Program-made: the position numbers and the translations under genes
Shown: positions 16,618-25,084 of the stretch, in pieces
Layout of the letters: each line of letters opens with the position of its first letter
Position numbering within the stretch: the first letter of the stretch is position 1
Source: Streptosporangiaceae bacterium
GTDB taxonomy: Bacteria; Actinomycetota; Actinomycetes; Streptosporangiales; Streptosporangiaceae
NCBI GenBank assembly: GCA_025934635.1
Contig: JAICWX010000037.1
Location: 1-42,594, forward strand
Direction of reading: 5' to 3'
Length of the DNA stretch: 42,594 bases
The notes under the pieces: model-generated
The model's input: the letters and a program-made list of their open reading frames with translations, nothing else
Databases searched by the model: none
What the model was told of the DNA's origin: nothing

Positions 16618-18921
16618 TTACTTGAACGCGACCACCTCGGCGAGCCAGCCGCCGCTAGCGGTTCCGCTGGCGGTGAAAGACCCGGTGCCGCCGGGGATCT
16701 GATAGGCCCGCCCGAGGGCGTTGGAACCCAGCGTGTAGTTGGCCAGGGCGGTCCAGCCCGTATTCCAGGTGACGGACGTCCCGCCGAACGTCGCGACCGT
16801 CCCGAACACGAACTCGCCGGACCCGGCGGTCATGGCGGTCGCGCCGGACGAGAACGCACTGGCGGTTCCGCTGGCGGCGGACTGCACATCCAGGCTGCTG
16901 ACGCCGGACACCTCATCGGACATGATCCGGTAGCTGGAAGCGGTCGGGAAGCTGACCGTGATCAGGTCGTTGACGGCAAGGCCGCTGGCGGCGACCCCGT
17001 AGAGCGTCACCAGCCGGTCACCGGACGCATCCGAGACGTCGCTCGCCACGTGCAGCGTGTCACCCTTGCTGTCGGTGCCGGAGACCGCTCCGGTCGCGGA
17101 GGTACCGGTGAGCTGGACCGTCACGACCATCAGGTCGCCGGCCGTCACTCCCCCGGTGCGCCACACGGTCACCGAGCCCGAGGTGTGCGAGCTCGTCGAG
17201 GTGTTCGTGGCTATCTGGTTGACGTACTTCGCGTTGCTGGAGGCAGCCGTGGTGGCGCTAACGGTCTGGCTGGCCGTCGAGGTCATGTTGTTGCCGTCGG
17301 TGACGGTTACCGTGACCTTGTACGTCCCCGCACTCGGGTAAGTGTGGTGAGCGGTCGGGCCCGCCTGCGGGCCGGCGGTGGTGCCGTCGCCGAAGTCGAA
17401 GCTGTAGCTGCTGATCGGGGAGCTGCCCGCGGTCGAGCCCGAGGCATCGGCGGTCACCGCGAGCGGAGCGTTGCCCGACGATGGCGACACGGTCAGGGCC
17501 GCCGTCGGCGGGGTCTGTGTGCCCCCGCCTCCGCCGAGAGGCTGGTACTCGTACGCGCCGCGATCGTAGAACGATCCCGCGGGGTTGCCGGTGTTGGGCG
17601 TGCTCGGGTCGTCGGCACGGGTATTGCCCAGGATGTCGGTCGCCTGCTCGCCCGAGGCGAGAGAATTCGCCGAGTCGATAGCCGGGGATCCCGCGCTCAG
17701 CTTGAAGTTCCCCCCTGAGGCGCTGACGAACCCCGGGTTCGCGAACTTGCCGGCCGATTCCTGGCCGGTCGCCGTGTGCAGCGCCGCCAGGGTGTTATAC
17801 GTGGTCCCGGCCCACGTGTACCAGGCCCCGGCACCGCTCTGGTACACGAGGTTGTAATTGGCCGTGGTACTGGCCGGCGCCGAGTCGTAGACGCCGATGT
17901 TCCCGATCCGGCGGTTGCACGTATTGGTGTAGTACGGCTGGCCGGTGCTCGGGTTGACCGGAATCGGGGTCGGGTTGATGACGGCCCCGGTCGCGTTGTT
18001 CATCGAGACATTGTTCTCGATGTCGTAGTTGCCGCTCGTGCCCTCGACGTTGATACCGTCCGTGCAGTTGGCGTAGACGGTGTTGCCGATGATGCGGCCG
18101 CCGGTGACATTGAAGTCGTCGATACCGTGGTCGCCGTTGCCGTAGGTGACATTGTTTGCTACGAGAGCGTTGTTACCGCCGGTGTAGATGTTAATCCCGG
18201 TGTCCTCATTGCCGTACGTCACGTTGCCGATGATGGAGTTACCCGGAGCTATGTCATCGATACCGTTGGCATTGCGCTGGTACTGGTAGGCGTTGTGGTA
18301 CGAGGTATTGCCCGTCACGGTCACGCCGGTCGTCGTGCCGGTCAGGTAGATGCCGTGGGCCGAGTTGTCGTGCGTGACGTTGCCCTGGACGAGCCCGCCG
18401 TTGAGATTGCTCAGGTAAATACCCATAGCGGGGGCCGAGATCGGCGTCCCGGCGAAAGACTCGGTGTTACCGGTGATGGTCACGTTGCTGCCGCCGGAGA
18501 CGTAGATGCCGTAGGACGACGTCCCGGTGATGGTGAAACCGCGGATCGTAATGTAGTTCCGGTTCGAGAGCGCGAAGGACCGCGTCCCGCCGTTTATAGT
18601 GACGCCGGGGTTAGCGGCGAAGGTGATCGGGTTGCCGGCCGTACCTGAGTTGGTCGGGTTGACCGCCGTCCCGGCGTATGTTCCGGCGCTGACCTGCACG
18701 GTGTCGCCAGGCTGGGCTACTTTCGCGGCGGCCGCGATCGTGCAGAATGGCTGCCCCGACGTGCCCGCGTTCGGGCCGGTGTCATTACAGGCAGCATTCG
18801 TGTTGTCGACGAGGTAAATCGTGGACGCGTAGGCGGCGGTACCGCCGGCCAGCAGGCCGGCGACGAGAATCGCGCCGGACAGGCCGGCCAGGCTGACGGC
18901 CCGCAGTCGGTTACCGGGCAT
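16618..18921 (-). CDS. Secreted right-handed beta-helix protein with PKD and C-terminal jelly-roll-like domain
   Basis: About 767 aa from ATG 18921. A TTG at 18972 would add 17 residues that do not look like part of a signal peptide. A Sec signal peptide ends near 'GGTAAYAS'. Residues about 45-445 form a parallel beta-helix with repeated 'ITGNT', 'VTHDNSAHGIYL', 'VTYGNEDTGINIYTGG' and 'YGNGDHGIDDF' coils, as in NosD/pectate-lyase-like proteins. A PKD domain (about 470-560) carries 'SYSFDFGDGT' and 'HTYPSAGTYKVTVTVTDGN'. The last 200 residues are Ser/Thr/Gly-rich beta structure. Such proteins bind or cleave polysaccharides outside the cell, and I see no certain catalytic residues. It faces the polysaccharide operon tail to tail. 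Many repeated Asn-x-Thr turns are a feature of the helix, not evidence of glycosylation. Confidence 0.85.
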   Translation of the reverse strand: MPGNRLRAVSLAGLSGAILVAGLLAGGTAAYASTIYLVDNTNAACNDTGPNAGTSGQPFCTIAAAAKVAQPGDTVQVSAGTYAGTAVNPTNSGTAGNPITFAANPGVTINGGTRSFALSNRNYITIRGFTITGTSSYGIYVSGGSNVTITGNTESFAGTPISAPAMGIYLSNLNGGLVQGNVTHDNSAHGIYLTGTTTGVTVTGNTSYHNAYQYQRNANGIDDIAPGNSIIGNVTYGNEDTGINIYTGGNNALVANNVTYGNGDHGIDDFNVTGGRIIGNTVYANCTDGINVEGTSGNYDIENNVSMNNATGAVINPTPIPVNPSTGQPYYTNTCNRRIGNIGVYDSAPASTTANYNLVYQSGAGAWYTWAGTTYNTLAALHTATGQESAGKFANPGFVSASGGNFKLSAGSPAIDSANSLASGEQATDILGNTRADDPSTPNTGNPAGSFYDRGAYEYQPLGGGGGTQTPPTAALTVSPSSGNAPLAVTADASGSTAGSSPISSYSFDFGDGTTAGPQAGPTAHHTYPSAGTYKVTVTVTDGNNMTSTASQTVSATTAASSNAKYVNQIATNTSTSSHTSGSVTVWRTGGVTAGDLMVVTVQLTGTSATGAVSGTDSKGDTLHVASDVSDASGDRLVTLYGVAASGLAVNDLITVSFPTASSYRIMSDEVSGVSSLDVQSAASGTASAFSSGATAMTAGSGEFVFGTVATFGGTSVTWNTGWTALANYTLGSNALGRAYQIPGGTGSFTASGTASGGWLAEVVAFK

Positions 18922-19529
18922 GGAACAGCCCAGCAGAGAATTGAATACAGGACACGGGAACTCTCCCCCCAAGTCGGGCAGAACCTACACATGAAGGTCT
19001 TACCGGGCAGCGGGTTTCCCGGGGACGTAGTGGACAGGCTCAGGCCCAGACTATCCACCCATTGCTAACGATTGTATTACTCAAACGTCACCTACGACAA
19101 GCATTCCCGACAATAGCCAACACCTTTTCCGGGCCGGGTGGAGCCGCCCGCGTCAGGGCCCCGCTCGGCCGGCCGCCGGCGATCCGTCGGCCGACACGGA
19201 ACGCGGCCCGCCCGCGGCTATCGCAACGTCATGGCCGGATAACCCGCCGTGGCGAAGATCATTTCGATGATACTGCGGCCCGATTAATCTTTACCATTTC
19301 AAGTAAACACGGCTGCGCGCCTGTGACGGCTCGGTAGCGCGATATCGGCGTGCGCAAGCACCTGGCTAGGCGAAACGTTGATCCCGCGCCGGAAAGATGC
19401 CGCCTAGCGAATCCGGCAGGTGCTGTGAACGGTATCAGGCAAGCCATCCAGGCCTATTGAACAAAACCTCCAGGGTGCTACTACGGTTCTAGGAATGGTG
19501 ACGTTCCACCCTGGCTTGGGGGTTGCGAA
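18922..19529. promoter_or_regulatory. A/T-richer divergent intergenic region
   Basis: This stretch separates the minus-strand beta-helix gene from the plus-strand remnant of another secreted protein. Small open frames on both strands show neither a ribosome binding site nor protein-like sequence, so I call no gene. Parts near 19050-19100 and 19255-19310 are distinctly A/T-rich for this genome, suggesting promoters or nucleoid-protein binding. A compound inverted repeat lies at 19357-19424, and an 8-bp inverted repeat CCAGGGTG/CACCCTGG lies at 19470-19514 just before the remnant. Confidence 0.4.
19357..19424 (+). promoter_or_regulatory. Compound inverted repeat, possible structured RNA element
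   Basis: AGCACCTG (19357-19364) pairs with CAGGTGCT (19417-19424). Nested inside, CTAGGCG (19366-19372) pairs with CGCCTAG (19401-19407). Together they form two coaxial stems with an asymmetric internal loop and a 28-base apical region. It lies about 105 bases upstream of the secreted-protein remnant. It matches no riboswitch class I know, and the T-arm and anticodon arm of a tRNA cannot be drawn. Confidence 0.4.
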
Positions 19530-20257
19530 ATGCGTCGTCCGGTAATCACGAAGAAACATCCGGCACTGGCCAGAATCATGTCCAGAACCGCCCGGGCCCA
19601 CGTAACCCAAAGTTATGGAGGCCATATCCTGTGGCGTATACGGGCGATTCTCGCGATAGCGCTCGGGCTATCGCTCGCTCCGCTCATACCTGCGCTGACC
19701 AGCACTGCCTTGGCCGCGTCGCCGTTGAACGTATTCGCCGGGTACTTCGACACCCATACGGTCCCGTTCAGCTCGAACCAGCCGAATCCATGGCCCTAAA
19801 GGACCCGTCGAGTTTCGCCGGAACCCCGTGTCCTAGTTATCCGAACGACACGACGTGCTGGGACGCCAGTGCGATCCGGCTGGACAATCCAGGCAGCACG
19901 GATGTCACCGGTGTCCACGCCGTCGTCATCGGCACCAAGACCTATGATCTCTGGGGCTCCAGCCTGATCGTGAAGGCGGGCGGGATGCTGGTGCTCACCG
20001 AGACCGGCAGCTCGAAGAACTCGGAAAACTTCGACGGGTCGGACTTCCCGCCCAACTCTTATAACGGCGGCAATACGGCTTCACCGCAATCGATAGCACC
20101 GCGGGCGCGGCCGGCACCACGGCGGCCTTCTCCTCCGGCCCGGCGACCACGAGCCGGGCCGCGGACGTCCTCATCGGCGTGGTCGGCGTGGAGTCAGGGA
20201 AGTCTCCGACCTGAGCCGGCGGGTGGACGGTCACCCGTCCGTCCCGGTAACGATTAG
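19530..20257 (+). pseudogene. Frameshifted remnant of a secreted protein
   Basis: The first frame (19530-19799) encodes a convincing signal peptide ('LAIALGLSLAPLIPALTSTALAAS') and then 'SPLNVFAGYFDTHT', the start of an actinobacterial secreted family I know as beginning NVFVGYAD. It stops at TAA 19797-19799. The homology continues one base shifted back ('KDPSSFAGTPCPSYPN', 'ASAIRLDNPGSTDVTG', 'TYDLWGSSLIVKAGGM'). It shifts back again near 20075 into 'GFTAIDSTAGAAGTTAAFSS', which runs to a TGA at 20212-20214. That last piece resembles the C-terminal domain of the neighbouring beta-helix protein ('SGTASAFSSG', 'GEFVFGTVATFGGTSV'). Two -1 shifts plus missing middle parts indicate a decaying, possibly chimeric gene. 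The start could also be ATG 19578. Confidence 0.65.
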
Positions 20258-20260
20258 GCG

Positions 20261-21193
20261 TTAGGAACGCTCCCAGGCCCGCACGCGGTCACGGTAGCGG
20301 CGGGCCGCGGCCCGCAACTCCGTCTCCGGCTCCAGGCCGGCCGCACGAGCCTTGGCGACCAGGCGGAATAGCTCCGCGCCGATCTCCTCGCCCGGCAGGT
20401 CCGTGAGCGCGTCGGGCACCCCGGCCCGTCCGGCCCGGCGCTGCAGCTGCGCGGCGAGCGACAGGGCGGGCTGCCCGAACGGCACTCCGTCGAGAGCGGA
20501 GGGAGCCTCGGGGACGGCGTTCAGCCCGGCCCGTTCGGCCTTGTGCTTCTTCTCTTCCTTCTTGATCTCGTCCCAGTTGCGCGTGACCTCGTCGGCGCCG
20601 GAGACGGCCAGGTCCGCGAACACGTGCGGATGCCGCCGGACCAGCTTGGCCACGATCCCGTCGGCCACGTCGTCGATCGTGTACCCGGTACCGTCCTCGC
20701 GCTCGGCCGCGAGCCGGGCGTGGAACGCGACCTGCAGCAGCACGTCGCCGAGTTCCTCGCGGAAGGCCTCCTGGTCCCCCGACTCGAGCGCGTCGAGGGC
20801 CTCGTAGGGCTCCTCGAGCAGGTAGGGGGCCAGCGACTCGTGGGTCTGGCGGGCATCCCAGGGACAGTTCCTCCGCAGCCGGTCCATGGTCGCGACCAGG
20901 TCGAGCAGGTGCGCCCCGGGCAGGTCGGCCGACCCGCGCAGCAGCCGGGCTCCCGGCGGGACCGGCGGGTCGTCGCCCGGCTCAGGCAGCCATACCACCG
21001 TCCCGCCATCCAGCGCGGCGCCGTCCGGCTCGCCCGCGGTCAGCCGGTAACCGATCCCGGCCTCGTCCAGCGCGGGCAGCTGCGGATGGCCGGCCGGGGC
21101 GAGCACCGCGGCGGCGGACCTCAGGGCCTGCCAGGCGTCCCAGCTGAGCAGCCCGGGCGCCACCCGCGGGCTGGTCGCGAGGACGATCAGCAA
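20261..21193 (-). CDS. mazG: MazG-family nucleoside triphosphate pyrophosphohydrolase
   Basis: 310 aa from a TTG (21193) that overlaps the upstream stop; the open frame extends much further upstream but only antisense to other genes. The start is supported by 'LIVLATSPRVAPGLLSWDAW', the usual N-terminus of actinobacterial MazG. The catalytic MazG domain shows 'NCPWDARQTHESLAPYLLEE', 'EEPYEALDALESGD' and 'FREELGDVLLQVAFHA', carrying the acidic EExxE...ExxD metal-binding residues. It hydrolyses NTPs or dNTPs to monophosphates and pyrophosphate, acting as a house-cleaning enzyme. Translation is coupled to the SurA-like lipoprotein gene by a 7-base overlap, as commonly seen for this pair. It ends 4 bases from the secreted-protein remnant, convergent. 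Confidence 0.92.
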   Translation of the reverse strand: MLIVLATSPRVAPGLLSWDAWQALRSAAAVLAPAGHPQLPALDEAGIGYRLTAGEPDGAALDGGTVVWLPEPGDDPPVPPGARLLRGSADLPGAHLLDLVATMDRLRRNCPWDARQTHESLAPYLLEEPYEALDALESGDQEAFREELGDVLLQVAFHARLAAEREDGTGYTIDDVADGIVAKLVRRHPHVFADLAVSGADEVTRNWDEIKKEEKKHKAERAGLNAVPEAPSALDGVPFGQPALSLAAQLQRRAGRAGVPDALTDLPGEEIGAELFRLVAKARAAGLEPETELRAAARRYRDRVRAWERS

Positions 21194-21873
21194 GCCGGCG
21201 CCACGCCGGTCGGCGATGCCGTCGGCGCCGGCCCCGCGGACCGGGTCACCTTCGAGGTGGGCGCGACAATCGAGTACTGGGTGTAGTCCAGCCGGCCGTA
21301 CTGCGGGTTGACCTGGATCTTCAGCTGCTTGGCGGCGACGCACCTGGCCTTGTTGAGCTTGTCCGTGACGGCCGTTTCCTCCGCCTGGGTCGCGGGCGCT
21401 GTGCCCCCGTTGGCCTGCTTCAGGAACTGGTCGTCGATGGCCTGGTAGCGGCCGACTTCGGACTGCAGGTTCGGCGGGATCCCGTTGGCGGCCAGGATGA
21501 GGCCCAAGGTGACCTTGGTGATCCCCTGGGCCTGCGCGCTGGCCTTGGCCGCGGTGTAGATCTCGTTCAGCGCGTTCTGCGCCTGGGTGGTGGAGACCGT
21601 GATGCCGGCCTGCCTGGCCAGCGCATCGTTGATCTTGAACCGGACCAGCCAGGTGAGCGTCTGCTGCGTCTCCTGCGCCGGGGTCAGCTGCACGGTGCCC
21701 GGATAGAGCTTGGCGTTCCGGCTGAGGTTGGTGACCTCGGTATTGAGGGTCGCGACCGTGATCCGCTGGTCGCCGACGACTGCCGCTGCGCCCAGCTTGA
21801 CCGGGCTGCACCCGGTCGCCACGAGCGCGGCGCCGGCGACAACCGCGGACATCGTGACAAGCCTCCGAAACAC
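21187..21873 (-). CDS. SurA N-terminal-domain lipoprotein (putative foldase)
   Basis: 228 aa from a GTG at 21873. A signal peptide ends in the lipobox 'LVATGCSP' (Cys22). The mature part has the helical SurA/PrsA N-terminal domain: 'AAVVGDQRITVATLNTEVTNL' followed by helices 'TQQTLTWLVRFKINDALARQAGITVS'. No PPIase domain is present. In actinobacteria such lipoproteins (for example LpqU-type neighbours of mfd/mazG/eno) are thought to help fold exported proteins. It is the upstream partner of mazG here. A divergent GH12 gene starts 59 bases away, so both promoters share a small region. Confidence 0.85.
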   Translation of the reverse strand: MFRRLVTMSAVVAGAALVATGCSPVKLGAAAVVGDQRITVATLNTEVTNLSRNAKLYPGTVQLTPAQETQQTLTWLVRFKINDALARQAGITVSTTQAQNALNEIYTAAKASAQAQGITKVTLGLILAANGIPPNLQSEVGRYQAIDDQFLKQANGGTAPATQAEETAVTDKLNKARCVAAKQLKIQVNPQYGRLDYTQYSIVAPTSKVTRSAGPAPTASPTGVAPAC

Positions 21874-21902
21874 CGAATTCTGCCTCTCGAGTCCGAACTC
21901 TC

Positions 21903-21931
21903 TTGACGTGCCGAACGTTATATTTGCCGAG
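21903..21931. promoter_or_regulatory. Shared promoter region, possible leaderless start of the GH12 gene
   Basis: TATATT (21919-21924) is a good -10 element, and the expected start point about 7 bases on falls at the ATG 21932. The opposite strand reads TATAAC over the same bases, a possible -10 for the SurA-like gene. TTGACG (21903-21908) is too close to TATATT to be its -35. No ribosome binding site precedes ATG 21932, which fits a leaderless message. Confidence 0.4.
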
Positions 21932-22900
21932 ATGGGTTTGGCTCCGCGAATGCTCCGGCCACCGGGAGAAACACCCCGGCCACCGGGAAAAGAGTACCCG
22001 GTGGGCGCCGGGCACTTTCAGGCGGCCGGTAAACCTCTGCCCGGCCGCCCGGGCCTGCCGCGCCGCGGGCCGCGGGCCGCCGCGATCACCCTCGTCATCC
22101 TGCTCGGCAGTGTCGCCGCATGCGGCGGGCCGCCGCGGGCCGCCGCCACCCGTCCGGCCGATCCTCCCCGCCTGGCGCAGCCTTCGTCCACGACCATCGC
22201 GGCCAGGTTGTGCGGCCAGGCCGGGTGGCCGGAAACGATGGTTGACGGCGGCGCCTACGTCGTCCAGAACGACGAGTGGAACTCCACCGCCGCCGAATGC
22301 ATCACCACCGACGGACATGCCCAGTTCACCGTCGCGAGCTCGGCGATCAGCAAGCCGGCCAGCGGTGATCCCGGCGGCTACCCGTCGATCTACAGCGGGT
22401 GCAGTGCCGGTGTCTGCACCGCGGGTAACAAGCTGCCCATCCGGGTCGGCCGGCTGAAGCCCGGCATGATCACCAGCAGCTGGGTCACGAGCCAGCCGCC
22501 GGGTGGCGCCTATGACGTCGCCTACGACATCTGGTTCAACCGCACGCCCGTCACGTCCGGCGCGCCTGACGGCGGCGAGCTGATGATCTGGCTCGCCCAC
22601 CGCGGCGGCAGCCAGATCGCCCCGGCCGGCGCTCCGGTCGCGCACGCCGGCATCGGCGGCTACGCCTTCACCATCTGGGTGTGGTCAGGTCGGGCAGGCC
22701 AGCGGCGGATCGCCTACGTCATGGATCATTCCGTCCGGTCGGTCCGCGACTTCGATGTCAGCGCCGTCGCCGCCGACGCCGCCCGCCGCGGCTACCTCTC
22801 CGCTGCGTCTTTCCTGCTGAACATCCAGGCCGGCTTCGAGATCTGGACGGGCGGCCGCGGCCTGTCCACCGACTCCTTCGCCCTCAGCGTCGAGCCCTGA
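21932..22900 (+). CDS. GH12-family glycoside hydrolase lipoprotein
   Basis: 322 aa (or 316 aa from ATG 21950). A long basic, Pro-rich N-terminus leads to a signal peptide ending 'LLGSVAACGG' (Cys64), so it is probably a lipoprotein. The catalytic domain shows the GH12 series: 'YVVQNDEWNSTAAECI', 'SIYSGCSAGVCT', 'AYDVAYDIWFN', 'GGELMIWLAHRGG' with nucleophile E216, and 'QAGFEIWTGGRGLS' with acid/base E303. GH12 enzymes cleave beta-1,4-glucan, xyloglucan or mixed-linkage glucan with retention. It is convergent with, and overlaps by 17 bases, the flippase gene, and lies next to polysaccharide genes. It could degrade plant glucans or trim the cell's own polymer. Family assignment is confident; biological substrate is not. 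Confidence 0.85.
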   Translation: MGLAPRMLRPPGETPRPPGKEYPVGAGHFQAAGKPLPGRPGLPRRGPRAAAITLVILLGSVAACGGPPRAAATRPADPPRLAQPSSTTIAARLCGQAGWPETMVDGGAYVVQNDEWNSTAAECITTDGHAQFTVASSAISKPASGDPGGYPSIYSGCSAGVCTAGNKLPIRVGRLKPGMITSSWVTSQPPGGAYDVAYDIWFNRTPVTSGAPDGGELMIWLAHRGGSQIAPAGAPVAHAGIGGYAFTIWVWSGRAGQRRIAYVMDHSVRSVRDFDVSAVAADAARRGYLSAASFLLNIQAGFEIWTGGRGLSTDSFALSVEP

Positions 22901-24227
22901 CCGGCCGGCCGCCGAACGCCGCCCGCAGCACCGGCGGAGCCGTCACGAGCGCCTCGGCGTACCGCACGGCCAGCAGTGCCAGCGACAGCCCGTACAGGCC
23001 GCCGGCGACCCCGCCCGCCGCCGCGGCGGCCATCTCCAGGCCGGAACAGGCGCTGAGCACGACGGCCGCCCGGGAGATCTGGCCGGAAGCCCGGCAGACG
23101 GCGATGTAGAGGGATTTCGGGACGGCGGCCGGATAGCCCAGGGTGACTAGCCACATCGGTACCGTGGCCACCGGGTAGCCCTTCCCGAACAGGCTCAGCG
23201 CCAGGTGCGCCCCTCCGATCAGCGCGGCCATGCCCGGCAGCCCGATGAGGAACGACACCCGCAAGGCGAAGCGCAGCTTCGCCGCGACCACGCCGGGATC
23301 GGCGGCCACCACCGCGAATAGCACCGTCGCCAGGTGCGCCGGGACGATGAACAGGAAGGTGGTCAGCATGACGGCGATGTAGAACGCGGCGTTCGCCGTC
23401 GGCGACACGATCACCGTCACCAGCACCGGCAGCAGGTAGAACGGCGTGGTCATGGCCAGGTTCAGCCAGTTGTGGGCCATCGCGCTGCGGCCCAGCCCGC
23501 GCAGCCCGCCCCAGTCGGGCCGGGGCAGGACCGGTTCGCCGCCCGCCCTCAGCCGGATCGCGATCAGCGCCAGCGACAGCGCCAGGCCCGCCACCCAGGA
23601 CACGGTGATGCCGACGCCGAACTGGTCGTGCAGGACGACCGCGGTGACCGGCAGGACCGCCACCTTGATCACGGCGAACGCGATGTTGCGTCCGAGCTGG
23701 AGGCCACCCCGCATCAGGCCGATGGTGGCCTGGTCGAACACCAGCGTCACCGCGGTCACCGCCACCCCGGCCGCGAACAGCAGTCCCCGGGCCGGGGTGC
23801 CGATCATGGTGGCGAAGTTGACGCTGACTCGCGGGGCCACCACGGCGAACCCGAGTCCGAGCAGCAGCGCTCCCAGGCCGCAGGTGAGCAGCGCCGCCGC
23901 CACCAGCCCGGCCCGGTCGCGACGGCGGGGAAGCTCGCCGATCAGCAGGGTGCCCAGGCCCAGCATGCCGATCGTGCCGAGCAGCGTCATGGCCGACACC
24001 GCCGCCGAGGCGTAGCCGACCGCCCGCTGGCTGAACAGCCGGGTGGCGACGATCCAGTAGATCACTCCGAGCAGGGACGCCACCCCGGTGGACATCACCA
24101 GGCTGCCCGCGTTGCTGAGCAGGTCACGGTGCTGGCGCCAGGCCACCTGGATGGCGGCCCGTGGAGTTCCTGGCAGCGCCCTCCACAGCGCCGTCCGGGG
24201 GGAGGCACGCGCCATGTCGTCCGTCAT
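22884..24227 (-). CDS. Wzx-type polysaccharide flippase
   Basis: 447 aa, multi-pass membrane protein of the polysaccharide transporter/MATE-like superfamily. The first helices read 'LLSNAGSLVMSTGVASLLGVIYWIVATRLFS' followed by the conserved 'AVGYASAAVSAMTLLGTIGMLGLGTLLIGELPRR'. At least 12 hydrophobic segments follow. It should move lipid-linked glycan units, or a whole glycolipid, to the outer face. It ends the minus-strand operon and starts in an ATGA overlap with the DUF1616-like gene. Its sequence differs clearly from the flippase half of the plus-strand fusion protein, so the window encodes two distinct flippases. Confidence 0.85.
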   Translation of the reverse strand: MTDDMARASPRTALWRALPGTPRAAIQVAWRQHRDLLSNAGSLVMSTGVASLLGVIYWIVATRLFSQRAVGYASAAVSAMTLLGTIGMLGLGTLLIGELPRRRDRAGLVAAALLTCGLGALLLGLGFAVVAPRVSVNFATMIGTPARGLLFAAGVAVTAVTLVFDQATIGLMRGGLQLGRNIAFAVIKVAVLPVTAVVLHDQFGVGITVSWVAGLALSLALIAIRLRAGGEPVLPRPDWGGLRGLGRSAMAHNWLNLAMTTPFYLLPVLVTVIVSPTANAAFYIAVMLTTFLFIVPAHLATVLFAVVAADPGVVAAKLRFALRVSFLIGLPGMAALIGGAHLALSLFGKGYPVATVPMWLVTLGYPAAVPKSLYIAVCRASGQISRAAVVLSACSGLEMAAAAAGGVAGGLYGLSLALLAVRYAEALVTAPPVLRAAFGGRPVRARR

Positions 24228-25084
24228 AACCCGCCCGCCCCGCCGCCGGGGCCGACCGACACGTACCGGTAGGGGTGCGTGAGGTCGGGCTGGCGATACA
24301 GCCCGGCCGCCACGACCTGCTTACCGGTGTACGGCACCTGCCGCTGCCAGGTCCGGCCATCGCCGAGGGCGAGGTTCCAGGTGCCGATCACCTGGCCGCC
24401 GCGCTGGAGGACGAGCCGGTACCTCGTGGCAGTCCCCTCGTCGTTGGTCACGCCCATGCTCAGCGTGGGTGCGCCCGGCCGCTGCGCCAGCCACAGCTGG
24501 GTGAAACGAGGCTGCGACTGCCTGGCCGCACCGGTCGCGGCCAGGCCGATCGCGGCCGCGGCAACCACGATGGCAACGGCGAAAACCGCCAGGTGCCAGC
24601 GGGCCGTAGGCCGGCCCGGCCGCGGGCCGCCGGGCGCGGTCAGGCCAGCTGCCGGCAGGCCGGGCCCGGCGGAACCGGCCGGCACCGCCTGGATCCCGGT
24701 CGCGGGCAGCGCCCTCGTCGCGGTCCGGTCGGCCCGCCCGGCCCCGGCCGCCCGACGGCGGGCGAAGAGCGCCGTGTCGGCGGCGAGGGTCATCCCGGCG
24801 AGCAAGCCGAGCCACCCCGGCCGGTGCAGCGGTACCCCGGCGACGTTCAGCAGCAGCCCGCCCAGGATGGGCACGACCAGGGCCAGCGCGGTCATCACGG
24901 CGACGCGCTCCAGGCCCGCGGTCAGTGAACCGAGCAGCAACTGGCCGAGCAGGTAGCCAGGCGCGGCGAACAGCGCGATCCCGAGCACGATCGTCACCGC
25001 GGCCGGGGCCCCGGCCGCGGCGGCCAGGCAGGCCAGGACGGCCACCAGCGCGGTGGCGGCCACATCCGCCTGGCTACGACCCAT
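24224..25084 (-). CDS. DUF1616-like membrane protein
   Basis: 286 aa. Four hydrophobic segments fill about residues 5-115, followed by a Pro/Gly-rich cytoplasmic stretch (about 110-165), a further membrane helix (about 166-188) and an external C-terminal beta domain ('LSMGVTNDEGTATRYRLVLQRGG'). The layout matches DUF1616 proteins often found in actinobacterial and archaeal surface-glycan clusters. The external domain looks like an immunoglobulin-type fold. It overlaps the upstream membrane protein gene by 11 bases and the flippase gene by ATGA. Function unknown; a role in assembling or exporting glycan is inference from context. Confidence 0.6.
   Translation of the reverse strand: MGRSQADVAATALVAVLACLAAAAGAPAAVTIVLGIALFAAPGYLLGQLLLGSLTAGLERVAVMTALALVVPILGGLLLNVAGVPLHRPGWLGLLAGMTLAADTALFARRRAAGAGRADRTATRALPATGIQAVPAGSAGPGLPAAGLTAPGGPRPGRPTARWHLAVFAVAIVVAAAAIGLAATGAARQSQPRFTQLWLAQRPGAPTLSMGVTNDEGTATRYRLVLQRGGQVIGTWNLALGDGRTWQRQVPYTGKQVVAAGLYRQPDLTHPYRYVSVGPGGGAGGL

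Noticed and set aside
19357..19424. tRNA-like sequence (7-8 bp outer stem, 68 bases, GAATCCGGC near the 3' side)
   Set aside because: No T-stem complement, no anticodon stem and no D-arm can be drawn.
19062..19447. Open frames of 60-90 codons on both strands in the divergent region
   Set aside because: Low-complexity Arg/Pro-rich translation, no ribosome binding site, codon use unlike the neighbours, and they overlap the structured element.
21903..21924. TTGACG...TATATT as a -35/-10 pair
   Set aside because: The spacer is only about 10 bases, too short for a normal sigma-70-type promoter; only the -10 part is kept as a candidate.
21194..22645. Long minus-strand extension upstream of mazG
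   Set aside because: It is antisense to the GH12 gene and overlaps the SurA-like gene in another frame; the mazG homology begins at about 21193.
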